Below, one piece after another: positions 1-7,354 of a stretch of 16,217 bases of DNA. The DNA is from Methanosarcina sp. (GTDB lineage: Archaea; Halobacteriota; Methanosarcinia; Methanosarcinales; Methanosarcinaceae): the NCBI GenBank assembly GCA_013331265.1, contig DUGS01000151.1, positions 14,212 to 30,428 of the forward strand, read 5' to 3'. The position numbers and the translations under genes are program-made. Under the pieces are notes generated by a model that ran no database searches, was not told the origin of the DNA, and was given only the letters and a program-made list of their open reading frames with translations. Within the stretch, counting starts at the first letter, position 1. Every line of letters starts with the position of its first letter.

Positions 1-602
1 GTGCCGGGTTCTTCAGCCATAGGCAGGTCAAGCGTAAACTGGACCCAGTCAGGGCTATCTTCCATCTGCTCCAGAGTAACTTCGTAAGGCTCGTTAACAC
101 ATTCAAAACCCGATCTCATGGTAAGAAGGTCTTCCAGAGTCATTGCCTTTTTATTTGCATCAACATTCGCAACAGTTCGATTGGGGAAAAACTCAAGCAC
201 CGGCTGATCGACACCTGCAATGTATTCTTCGGAAATTGCGATACCTATCAGGGTCCCTGTAACACTTTTGGTAACGGAAGCGACATCGTGAACTGAACCA
301 TTGGAAAAAGGATAGAAATAAGCATCAGTAACGACGTATCCATTACGTATAACCAACAGGCTGTGGATGTTAATGTCATTTTCCTGAACGTAATCCAGTA
401 ACTCAGCCAGTTTTTCCGAATCCATCCCCTGCTGCTCAGGTGTTGATGTTCTCCAGCCTCCGGTAGGCCAGTATGCGGCGGACTCATTGACTGAACCCGG
501 TCCGTTGCCTGACTCCGGCTTCTCAGCGCAACCAGAAGCTGCGAGCAAAACCACTAAAAACATCAGTAATCCGATATATATCGAATTTCTAATACCCCTC
601 AT
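1..602 (-). CDS. Beta-lactamase-fold serine hydrolase lipoprotein (class C / penicillin-binding-protein-like), 3' end outside the window
   Basis: I translated this frame by hand from an ATG at 602-600; it stays open to the window edge, giving 200 complete codons of the N-terminal part. Residues 1-25 form a lipoprotein-type signal: a short basic start (MRGIRNS), a hydrophobic core, and a lipobox ending ASGC with Cys25. The mature protein is therefore probably lipid-anchored outside the membrane. The catalytic SxxK motif of the beta-lactamase/DD-peptidase fold is seen as SVTK at residues 109-112, in the usual context (HDVASVTKSVTGTLIG). The family's downstream motif appears as LEDLLTMRSGF near 157-166. 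The Tyr and HxG motifs would lie in the missing half. A GGAGAT ribosome binding site lies just upstream of the start. Methanosarcina has no murein, so the substrate is probably an ester, amide or peptide, not a cell-wall stem peptide. The gene is divergent from a MerR regulator. Family call is firm; substrate unknown. Confidence 0.88.
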   Translation of the reverse strand, partial: MRGIRNSIYIGLLMFLVVLLAASGCAEKPESGNGPGSVNESAAYWPTGGWRTSTPEQQGMDSEKLAELLDYVQENDINIHSLLVIRNGYVVTDAYFYPFSNGSVHDVASVTKSVTGTLIGIAISEEYIAGVDQPVLEFFPNRTVANVDANKKAMTLEDLLTMRSGFECVNEPYEVTLEQMEDSPDWVQFTLDLPMAEEPG

Positions 603-651
603 AAGTTCTATCTCCTGATACCCCGATATTTGCCCTATTCTTCGTAAAAAA

Positions 652-666
652 GAGGAAATATTCCTC
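652..666. promoter_or_regulatory. Candidate operator dyad in the divergent hydrolase/MerR control region
   Basis: GAGGAA-ATA-TTCCTC is a perfect 6-bp inverted repeat with a 3-bp centre. It lies 50 bp upstream of the hydrolase start and about 120 bp upstream of the regulator start. MerR proteins bind short dyads in promoter spacers, so this is a reasonable operator candidate. An AT-rich TATA-like stretch (TAATATAATA) lies at about 691-700, oriented towards the regulator. No experiment supports it. Confidence 0.3.
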
Positions 667-788
667 GAATTTCTGATAAGATATTTTTGTAATATAATAA
701 GGTCCGATTCATTCTTAAACCCAAACCTTTCCCCAGGGAAAAGTAAGGCAGTTTATCTAACTTCAGGACAATTAACGGGTTGAGCAAG

Positions 789-1643
789 ATGTCAGTAGAT
801 CAGATCCCAATCGGTAAATTCTCCCTTATGACCCGCCTCTCCCAGAAAGCTCTCAGGCTCTATGACAGGAAAGGGCTGCTCGTTCCGGAAGTAAAAGATT
901 CCTTCACAGGTTACCGTTACTACACGGTTCCCCAGATCGAGCAGGGAATGAAAATCAAAACCTTTACTTTCCTGGGATTCTCCCTTGAGGAAATTTCCAT
1001 GCTTCTGGACGCAGAAAGAAAAGGAAATTATGAGTCCATTGAGACCTGCTTCAGGAAGAGGCTGGATGAGGTCCGGCTGGAGGTCGGGCAGCTGCAAAGG
1101 ATCGAGGGCATTTTGCAGGGCGCCTGCAAACACAGTGGAAAAGTTACGGAGATATTCAATATGTCAGTTACAGAACCCGTTATCAAAGAAATTCCAGAGC
1201 TGCGAGTCTTGAGCAAGCGTGAAAAAGGGAACTTTGTAGAAACTATAGGAAAGCTAATCAATGAAATTTGTGCATGCGTCAGCAGCCCTGAAAACCAGCG
1301 AAACCGAGTAAAAGCTACAGGCCCGATTATGTTCCTGTGCCACGACGAGGAATACAAAGAAACAGGCGCAGATATCGAGATCTCACTTCCGGTTTCAGGA
1401 AGAGTCTCTGTAGAAGATCCCGGGATGGAAATCAAAATACTGCCAGCGATAAGGGCTGTTTCCGTTATCTATCGGGGCCCATACCACGGAGTTGAAGCAG
1501 GGTACAACAAAATATTTTCCTATACGGAAGAAAATAATCTGGAAACCTTTATGCCAAGCAGGGAACTGTACTTTAACGACCCTGCTGAGGTCCCGGAAGA
1601 AGAACTCATGACCGAAGTCCAGGTTCAGATAAAAGAAAGATAA
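789..1643 (+). CDS. MerR-family transcriptional regulator with C-terminal GyrI-like effector-binding domain
   Basis: This 284-residue protein has the two-domain layout of BmrR-type regulators. Residues about 5-72 form the MerR winged helix-turn-helix, with the typical run LSQKALRLYDRKGLL, the wing G-Y-R-Y-Y and the later helix FLGFSLEEI. A helical dimerisation linker follows at about 75-118. From about 128 to the end is a GyrI-like/SOUL-type small-molecule-binding domain, recognisable from the EIPELRVLSKRE start, the AVSVIYRGPYHGVEAGYNKIF core and the ELYFNDPAEVPEEELMTEVQVQI end. It probably senses a hydrophobic or cationic compound and regulates a nearby promoter, either its own or that of the divergent lipoprotein hydrolase. 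I prefer the ATG at 789; an in-frame TTG at 780 would add three residues, and neither has a strong ribosome binding site. Ligand unknown. Confidence 0.9.
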   Translation: MSVDQIPIGKFSLMTRLSQKALRLYDRKGLLVPEVKDSFTGYRYYTVPQIEQGMKIKTFTFLGFSLEEISMLLDAERKGNYESIETCFRKRLDEVRLEVGQLQRIEGILQGACKHSGKVTEIFNMSVTEPVIKEIPELRVLSKREKGNFVETIGKLINEICACVSSPENQRNRVKATGPIMFLCHDEEYKETGADIEISLPVSGRVSVEDPGMEIKILPAIRAVSVIYRGPYHGVEAGYNKIFSYTEENNLETFMPSRELYFNDPAEVPEEELMTEVQVQIKER

Positions 1644-1688
1644 TTTGTAAGAGAGTAATAAAAGAAAGATAATTTGTAAGAGAGTAAT
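1631..1688. repeat. Perfect 29-bp tandem duplication spanning the MerR gene's stop codon
   Basis: Positions 1631-1659 and 1660-1688 are identical, head to tail. The first copy holds the last codons and the TAA stop of the regulator gene; the second lies just downstream. It looks like a slippage duplication that left the protein unchanged. Confidence 0.9.
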
Positions 1689-1722
1689 TTATTTATTGCT
1701 TCAGATTACTGGTCTGGATCAG

Positions 1723-1754
1723 TGCTCCATATTTTTGGAGCAATTTCTTTTTTC
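1723..1754 (+). terminator. Hairpin plus T-tract terminator after the MerR gene
   Basis: TGCTCCA (1723-1729) and TGGAGCA (1736-1742) form a 7-bp stem with a 6-nt loop, followed by ATTTCTTTTTTC. It lies 80 bp after the regulator stop and 48 bp before the next start. A U-rich tract alone can end transcription in archaea, so the T-run may be the working part. Confidence 0.55.
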
Positions 1755-1801
1755 GGAAGCGAATATAAACCGTCATGCCAAATAACACATAAGGGAGACC
1801 T

Positions 1802-2617
1802 ATGAAAACTTTGGAATGCAGCACCATAGACATTGCGCCTACGATTTCGAGATTATTGAAGGTTCCTATGGTTCCGCCTTCGGGAAAGCCAATTCCTGAG
1901 GTTGAGAATTATGCAAAGGAAAGAGGCTGTAAAAAGGCAGTAATTATAGTAATTGACAGTCTAGGATACTATTTCTACTGGCACCTTTCTCCGGTAATGA
2001 AAAACTTGCATGAACTTACCGAAAAAGGTTTACTTTTTAAATGCTGGTCTCCGGCAACCATCACATCACCTGCAATTGCTTCAATCTTTACAGGGTATCT
2101 TCCTGAAGAGCATAACATCTACTCGACAGATGACATTTATACTGAGACAGCAAAAGACTCTGAAAACCCAAGGTTAAAAAGCATTATGGAATGGGCTTAC
2201 AGAGCAGGCATGAAGTCCTCAGCTGTAATAGAAACGAAAGGAGCCGAAAGTTTCAGGGGAAGAATACGAGACATTTATGGGGTTCCTAATTCCGAAGACA
2301 TACTTGATTATGACTGCAGGATAACAGAATACGCCTTACAGGCTCTTAAGGAGAAGACCGACATCCTGGCCGTACACCTGAGAGCCCTTGACCGTTATTC
2401 CCACAGGGCAGAGACCTGGACAGAAATAAAGAAAGCTGCAAAAGCTATTGATAAAAACCTAGAAGAGATATTTCAGAGTGCAGAAAAAGGCACTATTTTT
2501 TTTATCTGCGGAGATCATACAGTCCACGGTGGGAAAAAATGGTTGAAAAACGCTACATATGAAGAAATCAAAAGTCATGAGAATAATTATGTTGCTCTTA
2601 TTGTGGGCTGCTGTTGA
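1802..2617 (+). CDS. Alkaline phosphatase superfamily protein (type I phosphodiesterase/nucleotide pyrophosphatase-like), compact
   Basis: This 271-residue protein carries the metal-site pattern of the alkaline phosphatase/NPP superfamily. VIIVIDSLG gives the first metal Asp (D52). ATITSPAIASIFTG gives the likely nucleophile Thr (T88). HLRALDRYSHR gives D197 and H201, and FFICGDHTVHGG gives D238 and H239. These residues would bind two divalent metals and split a phosphomonoester, phosphodiester or sulfate ester. I see no signal peptide or membrane helix, so it is probably cytoplasmic, unlike many relatives. At 271 residues it is much shorter than typical members (about 400 or more) and lacks most cap insertions. 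It ends in IVGCC. The ATG at 1802 follows AAGGGAGA with good spacing. It converges on the surface-protein gene with a 54-bp gap. Superfamily call is firm; substrate unknown. Confidence 0.82.
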   Translation: MKTLECSTIDIAPTISRLLKVPMVPPSGKPIPEVENYAKERGCKKAVIIVIDSLGYYFYWHLSPVMKNLHELTEKGLLFKCWSPATITSPAIASIFTGYLPEEHNIYSTDDIYTETAKDSENPRLKSIMEWAYRAGMKSSAVIETKGAESFRGRIRDIYGVPNSEDILDYDCRITEYALQALKEKTDILAVHLRALDRYSHRAETWTEIKKAAKAIDKNLEEIFQSAEKGTIFFICGDHTVHGGKKWLKNATYEEIKSHENNYVALIVGCC

Positions 2618-2671
2618 TAACCTTTGCTTCCTTCCTGGTGGATATCCCTCTCATTCCTTTCATTACTTTCG

Positions 2672-4369
2672 TTACTTTCGTGTCCTTCTGCCTATTTTCA
2701 GCAAGGAAACTATGAATACTACCCCGGCAAGTCCTAGAAATGAAGGAACCCAGGGAGCTATTATTCTTTTTATTTCAGGCAAGGATTTTTCTGAAGATTC
2801 GGGTATGGAGTCATCTATGAAACTTTCAATATTTTTCTGAACATTGAGAGTTTCGTTTTTCAGGGACAGCCCGGTTTCCGTAATAATCTTTGAATTGACA
2901 GTGGATACAACGGAGTCTTTTATAGACTCAAGTTTCTCCCTGTTGATGAACCCGGTATTCTCTGTCTCCTTGTCCCCGCTGTCAGACTTTGACTCCGAGT
3001 TTTCAATTGCATCAATAATGTTATCATCATCGAGGACTTCATCGGAAGTACCGCTGGAATATCTTGTAATGGCACTTATAAGACTATCTTTTTTTTCTGT
3101 ATTGTCAATACCTTCAGGGTCCCCTTGACCTTTTTTTGCATTTATATCGGATTCATTTTTCTGGACGGCTATGGTTATGCATGTAGTAGAAGTACCATTT
3201 TCATTTCCAGCTGTAAGAGAGACAGTATAATTCCCCGGACAGCAGAAGGTGTGTTCGGGTTCAGGACAGCAGGATGTTTTGCCATCCCCAAAAGTCCATG
3301 TAACACAATCTGCATTTTTGGAAACGTCGACAAATTTTATGATAAGAGGAACACGGCCTTCTGTAGTGTTGGAAATAAATTCAGCTTCTGGGAGTATGGG
3401 GACGTATTTTTCGGAAGCATTCAGAACTCTTATAGTTACAGATGCTGAATCGCTATCATTCTCGTTGCTTACGTTAAGGGAAACAACATAGTCTCCTTCT
3501 CTGAAATAAGTATGTAAAGGACTCGAACTACTTGAAGTGTTCCTGTCTCCAAATTTCCACAGCCTGGAAGTGGCATTTTCGGAAAAATCTTTAAACCTGA
3601 CAGATAAAGGAGCATAGCCTTCTGTCACGTCTGAAGTGAAACGTGCCTTTGGCGGTACAGGAGGCACAGGGGCATACTCTATTAAAGGCATGTAATCCAT
3701 ACTGCCTGCTTCAGGGTTGACAGCATATGCAGTGTCCCCTATACCATCTCCGTTTTCATCCGTTCCGTTATAATCACTCCAGTAGTTGCCTGTACTATCG
3801 TTCCAGATATTGAGTTTATTATCCCTGGCATTATATGTGTTATTAAAGTAATTACCGCGGATTATATTATCTGGAGAGGCCAGCAGCTTGATACCGCAGT
3901 CAAGGTTTGAATATACCATATTGTTACTCAACAGATTATTGCCGGATTCTAAAAGATAAATTCCTACTCCCTGGTTTGATATTTTGTTATCACTTATTGT
4001 ACAGTTATCAGCTTTGTTTAGGAAAATTCCACACAGGCCGTCAGTAATCGAAAAACCGCTAATATTTACACCGCTGGCAGCTATCTCAAACACATAACTT
4101 CCCGCGTTTTCCCCCGAAATGAGAGTATTATCAGGATTTCCTGAAGCTGACTTTATGGTTAAATTCTCTTTGTTAACGTAGATACTTCCATTAAATTCTC
4201 CGGACTCCACAAGGATGAGATCTCCAGGAGATGCTCCATTTATTGCATCCTGGACGGATTCTCCTGCCAGAACATGGAATTCTGACGCCATTCCAGTCTC
4301 TGAAATAGAAATTAAAATCAAAATTGCCAGTAAAAAACAAGTTCGTCTGAAAGTTTGTGTTTGCGCCAT
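2672..4369 (-). CDS. Cell-surface NosD-like beta-helix protein with two PKD domains and C-terminal membrane anchor
   Basis: This 565-residue secreted protein is modular. Residues 1-28 are a signal peptide (hydrophobic core, probable cleavage after GMA). Residues about 30-215 form a right-handed parallel beta-helix with repeated N-x-I/N-x-F turns, ending in the NosD-type signature GNYWSDY and NGDGIGDTAY. PKD domain 1 spans about 241-317 (WKFGD) and PKD domain 2 about 327-403 (WTFGDG). A long acidic, Ser-rich linker (about 404-535) leads to one transmembrane helix (about 540-558) and a basic tail RRTRK that should stay inside. Many N-x-S/T sites suggest glycosylation. Such proteins are common on methanosarcinal envelopes and are thought to serve adhesion or S-layer-associated roles. 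The second PKD domain holds six cysteines, which is unusual. The start at 4369 follows GGGGA. It is convergent with the phosphodiesterase gene. Confidence 0.9.
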   Translation of the reverse strand: MAQTQTFRRTCFLLAILILISISETGMASEFHVLAGESVQDAINGASPGDLILVESGEFNGSIYVNKENLTIKSASGNPDNTLISGENAGSYVFEIAASGVNISGFSITDGLCGIFLNKADNCTISDNKISNQGVGIYLLESGNNLLSNNMVYSNLDCGIKLLASPDNIIRGNYFNNTYNARDNKLNIWNDSTGNYWSDYNGTDENGDGIGDTAYAVNPEAGSMDYMPLIEYAPVPPVPPKARFTSDVTEGYAPLSVRFKDFSENATSRLWKFGDRNTSSSSSPLHTYFREGDYVVSLNVSNENDSDSASVTIRVLNASEKYVPILPEAEFISNTTEGRVPLIIKFVDVSKNADCVTWTFGDGKTSCCPEPEHTFCCPGNYTVSLTAGNENGTSTTCITIAVQKNESDINAKKGQGDPEGIDNTEKKDSLISAITRYSSGTSDEVLDDDNIIDAIENSESKSDSGDKETENTGFINREKLESIKDSVVSTVNSKIITETGLSLKNETLNVQKNIESFIDDSIPESSEKSLPEIKRIIAPWVPSFLGLAGVVFIVSLLKIGRRTRK

Positions 4370-4423
4370 TTAAGTCCCCATGCAAATCCAGGAGTTTATT
4401 TGACAAGTTTTTATAAGGAAAGG

Positions 4424-4431
4424 ATATAAAA
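4424..4431 (-). promoter_or_regulatory. Probable TATA box for the surface-protein gene
   Basis: On the minus strand these positions read TTTTATAT, close to the archaeal TATA consensus, 55 bp upstream of the start codon at 4369. That spacing would give a leader of roughly 30 nt. Confidence 0.42.
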
Positions 4432-4477
4432 TTATTGGTTTAAAGAAATATTAGTAAAAAGAGATTAAAATTAATAT

Positions 4478-4521
4478 GAATAAAAAATTAAAATGAATAA
4501 AAAATTAAAATGAATAAAAAA
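4478..4521. repeat. 17-bp AT-rich tandem repeat, about 2.6 copies
   Basis: The unit gaataaaaaattaaaat starts at 4478 and 4495, with a partial third copy from 4512. It is a low-complexity slippage array in the intergenic region. Confidence 0.85.
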
Positions 4522-4705
4522 ATCAAGATAGAGAAAAAATTTCGTTTTAAATAGGTTTCAAGCAGAAATCTACTTGGAAAAAAATAGGAAATTCTTTATT
4601 CACTTGATTTCTGGTTATAAACAAACCGCCTTAAAGCCTGTGAATGGTAATGTATATTAATTATAATTCACTATGATTCCGGAAGAAACTTTATTTTGTA
4701 CATAT

Positions 4706-4719
4706 TCAGGCAAGCCTGA
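4706..4719. promoter_or_regulatory. Candidate operator dyad upstream of the HTH-cupin gene
   Basis: TCAGGC-AA-GCCTGA is a perfect 6-bp inverted repeat with a 2-bp centre, about 90 bp upstream of the HTH-cupin start. Its right half, AAGCCTGA, recurs at 5494-5501 just upstream of the acyl-CoA synthetase gene. This fits, but does not prove, regulation of both by the HTH-cupin protein. Confidence 0.35.
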
Positions 4720-4746
4720 GTGAAGCACAAAGGTTTATTAAGTAAA

Positions 4747-4778
4747 TATTCAAGTTAGGTTTTATTCAAGTTAGGTTT
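4747..4778. repeat. Perfect 16-bp tandem repeat just upstream of the HTH-cupin start
   Basis: tattcaagttaggttt occurs twice head to tail (4747-4762, 4763-4778), ending 17 bp before the ribosome binding site. Its position in the promoter/leader makes a regulatory role possible; slippage is the simpler reading. Confidence 0.85.
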
Positions 4779-4810
4779 CTTTAAAAAATATAGCTGGAGA
4801 AGGTTTGATT

Positions 4811-5365
4811 ATGCAGGAAAAAATAAAGGAAATTGCAGCCCGCGTCCGTGAACTGCGGGAACTGTCAGAAATTTCCATCGAGAATATGGCAGAGTATCTT
4901 CAGGTCTCATCCGATACTTACGAGAAATACGAAAACGGAACAGAGGATATTCCAGCAAGTATGCTTTTTGAAATTGCACACCGGCTGCAGGTAGATATGG
5001 CTACTCTTCTTACGGGAGAAGAGCCCCGCATGAATATATTCACAGTCACAAGGAATGGAAAAGGAGTAAGTGTTGAGAGAAGAAAACAGTATAAGTACCA
5101 GAACCTTGCTGAAAAATTCATCCACAAAAAAGCGGAGTTCTTCATTGTTACAGTGGAACCAAAGCCTCAGGGAACAAAACCTGATACCAATTCCCATCCA
5201 GGACAGGAATTCGATTATGTACTTGAGGGAAGCCTGAAGGTTTACATTCATAAAAATGAAATTATCCTCAATAAGGGAGATTCCATTTATTTTGATTCCA
5301 ATTACCAGCATGCCATGGAAGCCATGGAAGGAGAACCCGCTAAGTTCCTGGCAGTTATTATATAA
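4811..5365 (+). CDS. XRE-type helix-turn-helix transcriptional regulator with C-terminal cupin sensor domain
   Basis: This 184-residue protein has an N-terminal Cro/CI-type HTH at about 5-65, with the usual pattern (RVRELRELSEISIENMAEYLQVS, then YEKYENGTEDIPASMLFEIA). It has a C-terminal cupin barrel at about 105-184. The cupin motifs are SHPGQEFDYVLEGSL and GDSIYFDSNYQHAME, which supply a likely His/Glu/His metal or ligand site; the second His of the usual HxH is replaced (HPG). Relatives with this layout often sit beside genes for carboxylic or amino acid metabolism and sense a small acid. Here the next gene is an acyl-CoA synthetase on the same strand, 182 bp downstream, so control of that gene and of itself is the natural inference. 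I choose the ATG at 4811, which follows GGAGAAGG; an in-frame TTG at 4805 is an alternative. Ligand unknown. Confidence 0.9.
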   Translation: MQEKIKEIAARVRELRELSEISIENMAEYLQVSSDTYEKYENGTEDIPASMLFEIAHRLQVDMATLLTGEEPRMNIFTVTRNGKGVSVERRKQYKYQNLAEKFIHKKAEFFIVTVEPKPQGTKPDTNSHPGQEFDYVLEGSLKVYIHKNEIILNKGDSIYFDSNYQHAMEAMEGEPAKFLAVII

Positions 5366-5493
5366 CCCGGATTAAATGTGACCTGAATTAACCCATACCT
5401 GAATAATTCACGCAAAATCCACAAAAACTTGGAATACAGGAAAAATGCAGGAAAAACTCTCAGAGCTTTTTGAAACTTAAATTTAGCCTCCTG

Positions 5494-5501
5494 AAGCCTG
5501 A
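5494..5501 (+). promoter_or_regulatory. AAGCCTGA site upstream of the acyl-CoA synthetase gene
   Basis: This 8-mer matches the right half of the dyad at 4706-4719, and the 7-mer AAGCCTG also occurs at 4634-4640. A weak TATA-like run (CTTAAATTTA, 5476-5485) lies just upstream. It may be a regulator half-site for the HTH-cupin protein; evidence is only recurrence and position. Confidence 0.25.
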
Positions 5502-5547
5502 CGAATTATAGAAATTTAGAAAAATTCAAATAAAACGGGTGTCCAGA

Positions 5548-7221
5548 ATGACTTCCTTGCTGAGCCAATTTGTTTCCAGAACCGATTTTGAATCCTATGA
5601 GGATTTCCAGGAAAACTTCAAAATCCTGGTCCCTGAAAATTTCAACTTTGCCTATGATGTTGTCGATGTCTATGCAAGAGATTCTCCTGAGAAAATTGCC
5701 ATAGTCTGGTGTGATGACCATGGTGAAGAGAGAATCTTTACTTTCAAAGACATGAAGTACTACAGTGACAAGGCTGCGAATTTCTTTGTAAAACATGGCA
5801 TTACAAAAGGCGACTATGTGATGCTTACCTTAAAGAGCCGTTATGAATTCTGGTTCTGCATCCTGGGGCTGCATAAGCTTGGGGCTATTGCCGTTCCTGC
5901 AACCCATATGCTGAAAACCCGGGATATCGTATACAGGATCAAAAAAGCTGAATTAAAGATGATCGTCTGCATATCAGAGAACGATGTCCCTGAGCAGGTT
6001 GATGAAGCCCATATGGAATGTGGGGATGTCCCGCTCAAAAAAGCCATGGTGGGAGGAAAAGCCCGGGAAGGCTGGATTGATTTCAGAAAGGAACTTGAGG
6101 AAGCTTCCCCGGTCTTCGAACGCCCGACAGGCGAGGCTGCAACAAAGAACGAAGATATCTGCCTTGCCTACTTCTCCTCCGGGACCGCTGGTTTCCCGAA
6201 AATGGTAGAACATGACAATACCTATTCTCTCGGGCACATCGTAACTGCAAAATACTGGCAGAAGGTGGAGGACGACGGGCTGCACTATACGGTTGCTGAC
6301 AGCGGTTGGGGAAAATGCGTATGGGGCAAACTTTACGGGCAGTGGATAGCTGGCTGTGCGGTCTTTGTCTATGACTATGACAGGTTTGAAGCAAAACACA
6401 TGCTTGAAAAAGCCTCTAAGTATGGGGTTACAACATTCTGCGCACCCCCAACAATCTACCGTTTCCTGATTAAAGAAGACATGACCCATTACAACTTCGG
6501 TACCCTGAAATATGCAGTAGTCGCAGGTGAACCCCTGAACCCGGAAGTCTTTAACCGCTTCCTTCAGTTTACGGGAATAAAGCTCATGGAAGGGTTCGGA
6601 CAGACCGAAACCGTTGTTGCAATTGGGACCTTCCCCTGGATGGAACCAAAACCCGGATCTATCGGAAAGCCAACTCCTGGATATAAGATTGAACTTATGG
6701 ACAGGGACGGCAGGCTCTGTGAGGTAGGAGAGGAAGGAGAAATTGTCGTCAACACAAAAAGAGGAAAGCCGGTAGGGCTTTTCGCCCACTATGGAAAAGA
6801 TCCTAAAAAGACAGCGGAATCCTGGCATGACGGTTATTACCACACAGGGGACATGGCCTGGATGGATGAAGACGGGTATTTCTGGTTTGTTGGCAGGGCT
6901 GACGATATAATTAAGACCTCTGGATACAAAGTCGGACCCTTTGAAGTGGAAAGTGCCCTAATCCAGCACCCTGCTGTGCTCGAATGTGCAATCACCGGGG
7001 TCCCCGATCCTATCAGAGGGCAGGTCATCAAGGCGACCATTGTGCTTACAAAGAACTATACACCGAGCGATGCACTTAAAAAAGAGCTGCAGAAGCATGT
7101 AAAAGACGTCACTGCTCCATATAAGTATCCCAGAGTTGTGGAATTCGTTCCCGAACTCCCAAAGACCATCAGCGGAAAAATCCGCAGGGTAGAGATACGG
7201 GATAAAGACAGGACTCAGTAA
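5548..7221 (+). CDS. AMP-forming acyl-CoA synthetase, medium/branched short-chain type (MacS-like)
   Basis: This 557-residue cytoplasmic enzyme activates a carboxylic acid with ATP to an acyl-AMP and then an acyl-CoA. The adenylate-forming motifs are complete: YFSSGTAGFPK (208-218), EGFGQTE (348-354), YYHTGD (430-435), VGRADDIIKTSGYK (448-461) and the C-terminal SGK with catalytic Lys544. It resembles medium-chain ACSM-type synthetases more than acetyl-CoA synthetase, which is longer. From memory, the M. acetivorans enzyme of this family was characterised, preferred 2-methylbutyrate, and has an unusual acyl pocket with Lys256 and Trp259; with the ATG at 5548 as start, this protein has Lys256 and Trp259. 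That also supports this start over the GTG at 5539. The upstream neighbour is an HTH-cupin regulator; downstream, after 317 bp, is a 2-oxoacid:ferredoxin oxidoreductase, which suggests the CoA ester feeds reductive carboxylation. Exact substrate is inferred. Confidence 0.92.
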   Translation: MTSLLSQFVSRTDFESYEDFQENFKILVPENFNFAYDVVDVYARDSPEKIAIVWCDDHGEERIFTFKDMKYYSDKAANFFVKHGITKGDYVMLTLKSRYEFWFCILGLHKLGAIAVPATHMLKTRDIVYRIKKAELKMIVCISENDVPEQVDEAHMECGDVPLKKAMVGGKAREGWIDFRKELEEASPVFERPTGEAATKNEDICLAYFSSGTAGFPKMVEHDNTYSLGHIVTAKYWQKVEDDGLHYTVADSGWGKCVWGKLYGQWIAGCAVFVYDYDRFEAKHMLEKASKYGVTTFCAPPTIYRFLIKEDMTHYNFGTLKYAVVAGEPLNPEVFNRFLQFTGIKLMEGFGQTETVVAIGTFPWMEPKPGSIGKPTPGYKIELMDRDGRLCEVGEEGEIVVNTKRGKPVGLFAHYGKDPKKTAESWHDGYYHTGDMAWMDEDGYFWFVGRADDIIKTSGYKVGPFEVESALIQHPAVLECAITGVPDPIRGQVIKATIVLTKNYTPSDALKKELQKHVKDVTAPYKYPRVVEFVPELPKTISGKIRRVEIRDKDRTQ

Positions 7222-7281
7222 CAGAATTTTTTGGAGCAGTATATCCGATCAAATTTGAAAAAAGAGAGAAAGGAAAGAGAT

Positions 7282-7303
7282 AAGTACCTTAAAAGTACCT
7301 TAA
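7282..7303. repeat. 11-bp tandem repeat, two copies
   Basis: aagtaccttaa occurs at 7282-7292 and 7293-7303, head to tail and identical. Confidence 0.85.
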
Positions 7304-7354
7304 ACTTTTTCTCAAAATTTGCTTAAAGAGGATATATCGGATTTACTCTTAAAA

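Larger units (their letters stand above)
4370..4810. other. AT-rich divergent control region with no gene
   Basis: About 440 bp lie between the minus-strand surface-protein gene and the HTH-cupin gene. I find no convincing gene in it. It holds a TATA-like box for the surface protein, a 17-bp tandem repeat (4478-4521), a 14-bp dyad (4706-4719), two AAGCCTG sites (4634 and 4713) and a 16-bp tandem repeat (4747-4778). A 16-codon ATG frame at 4673 lacks a ribosome binding site. Confidence 0.6.

Noticed and set aside
2559..2840. Plus-strand frame across the convergent junction
   Set aside because: Overlaps the ends of two well-supported genes and has no family features.
4673..4723. 16-codon ATG frame in the HTH-cupin promoter region
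   Set aside because: No ribosome binding site; covers the candidate operator dyad; chance frame.
5974..6843. Long minus-strand frame (289 codons) opposite the acyl-CoA synthetase
   Set aside because: Shadow of the codon pattern of the sense gene, whose motifs are complete; no ribosome binding site or domain seen.
7239..7340. Long imperfect stem between the ATCCGAT (near 7244) and ATCGGAT (near 7335) stretches
   Set aside because: Only 7 bp pair well; the rest aligns poorly, so a riboswitch-like structure is not supported.
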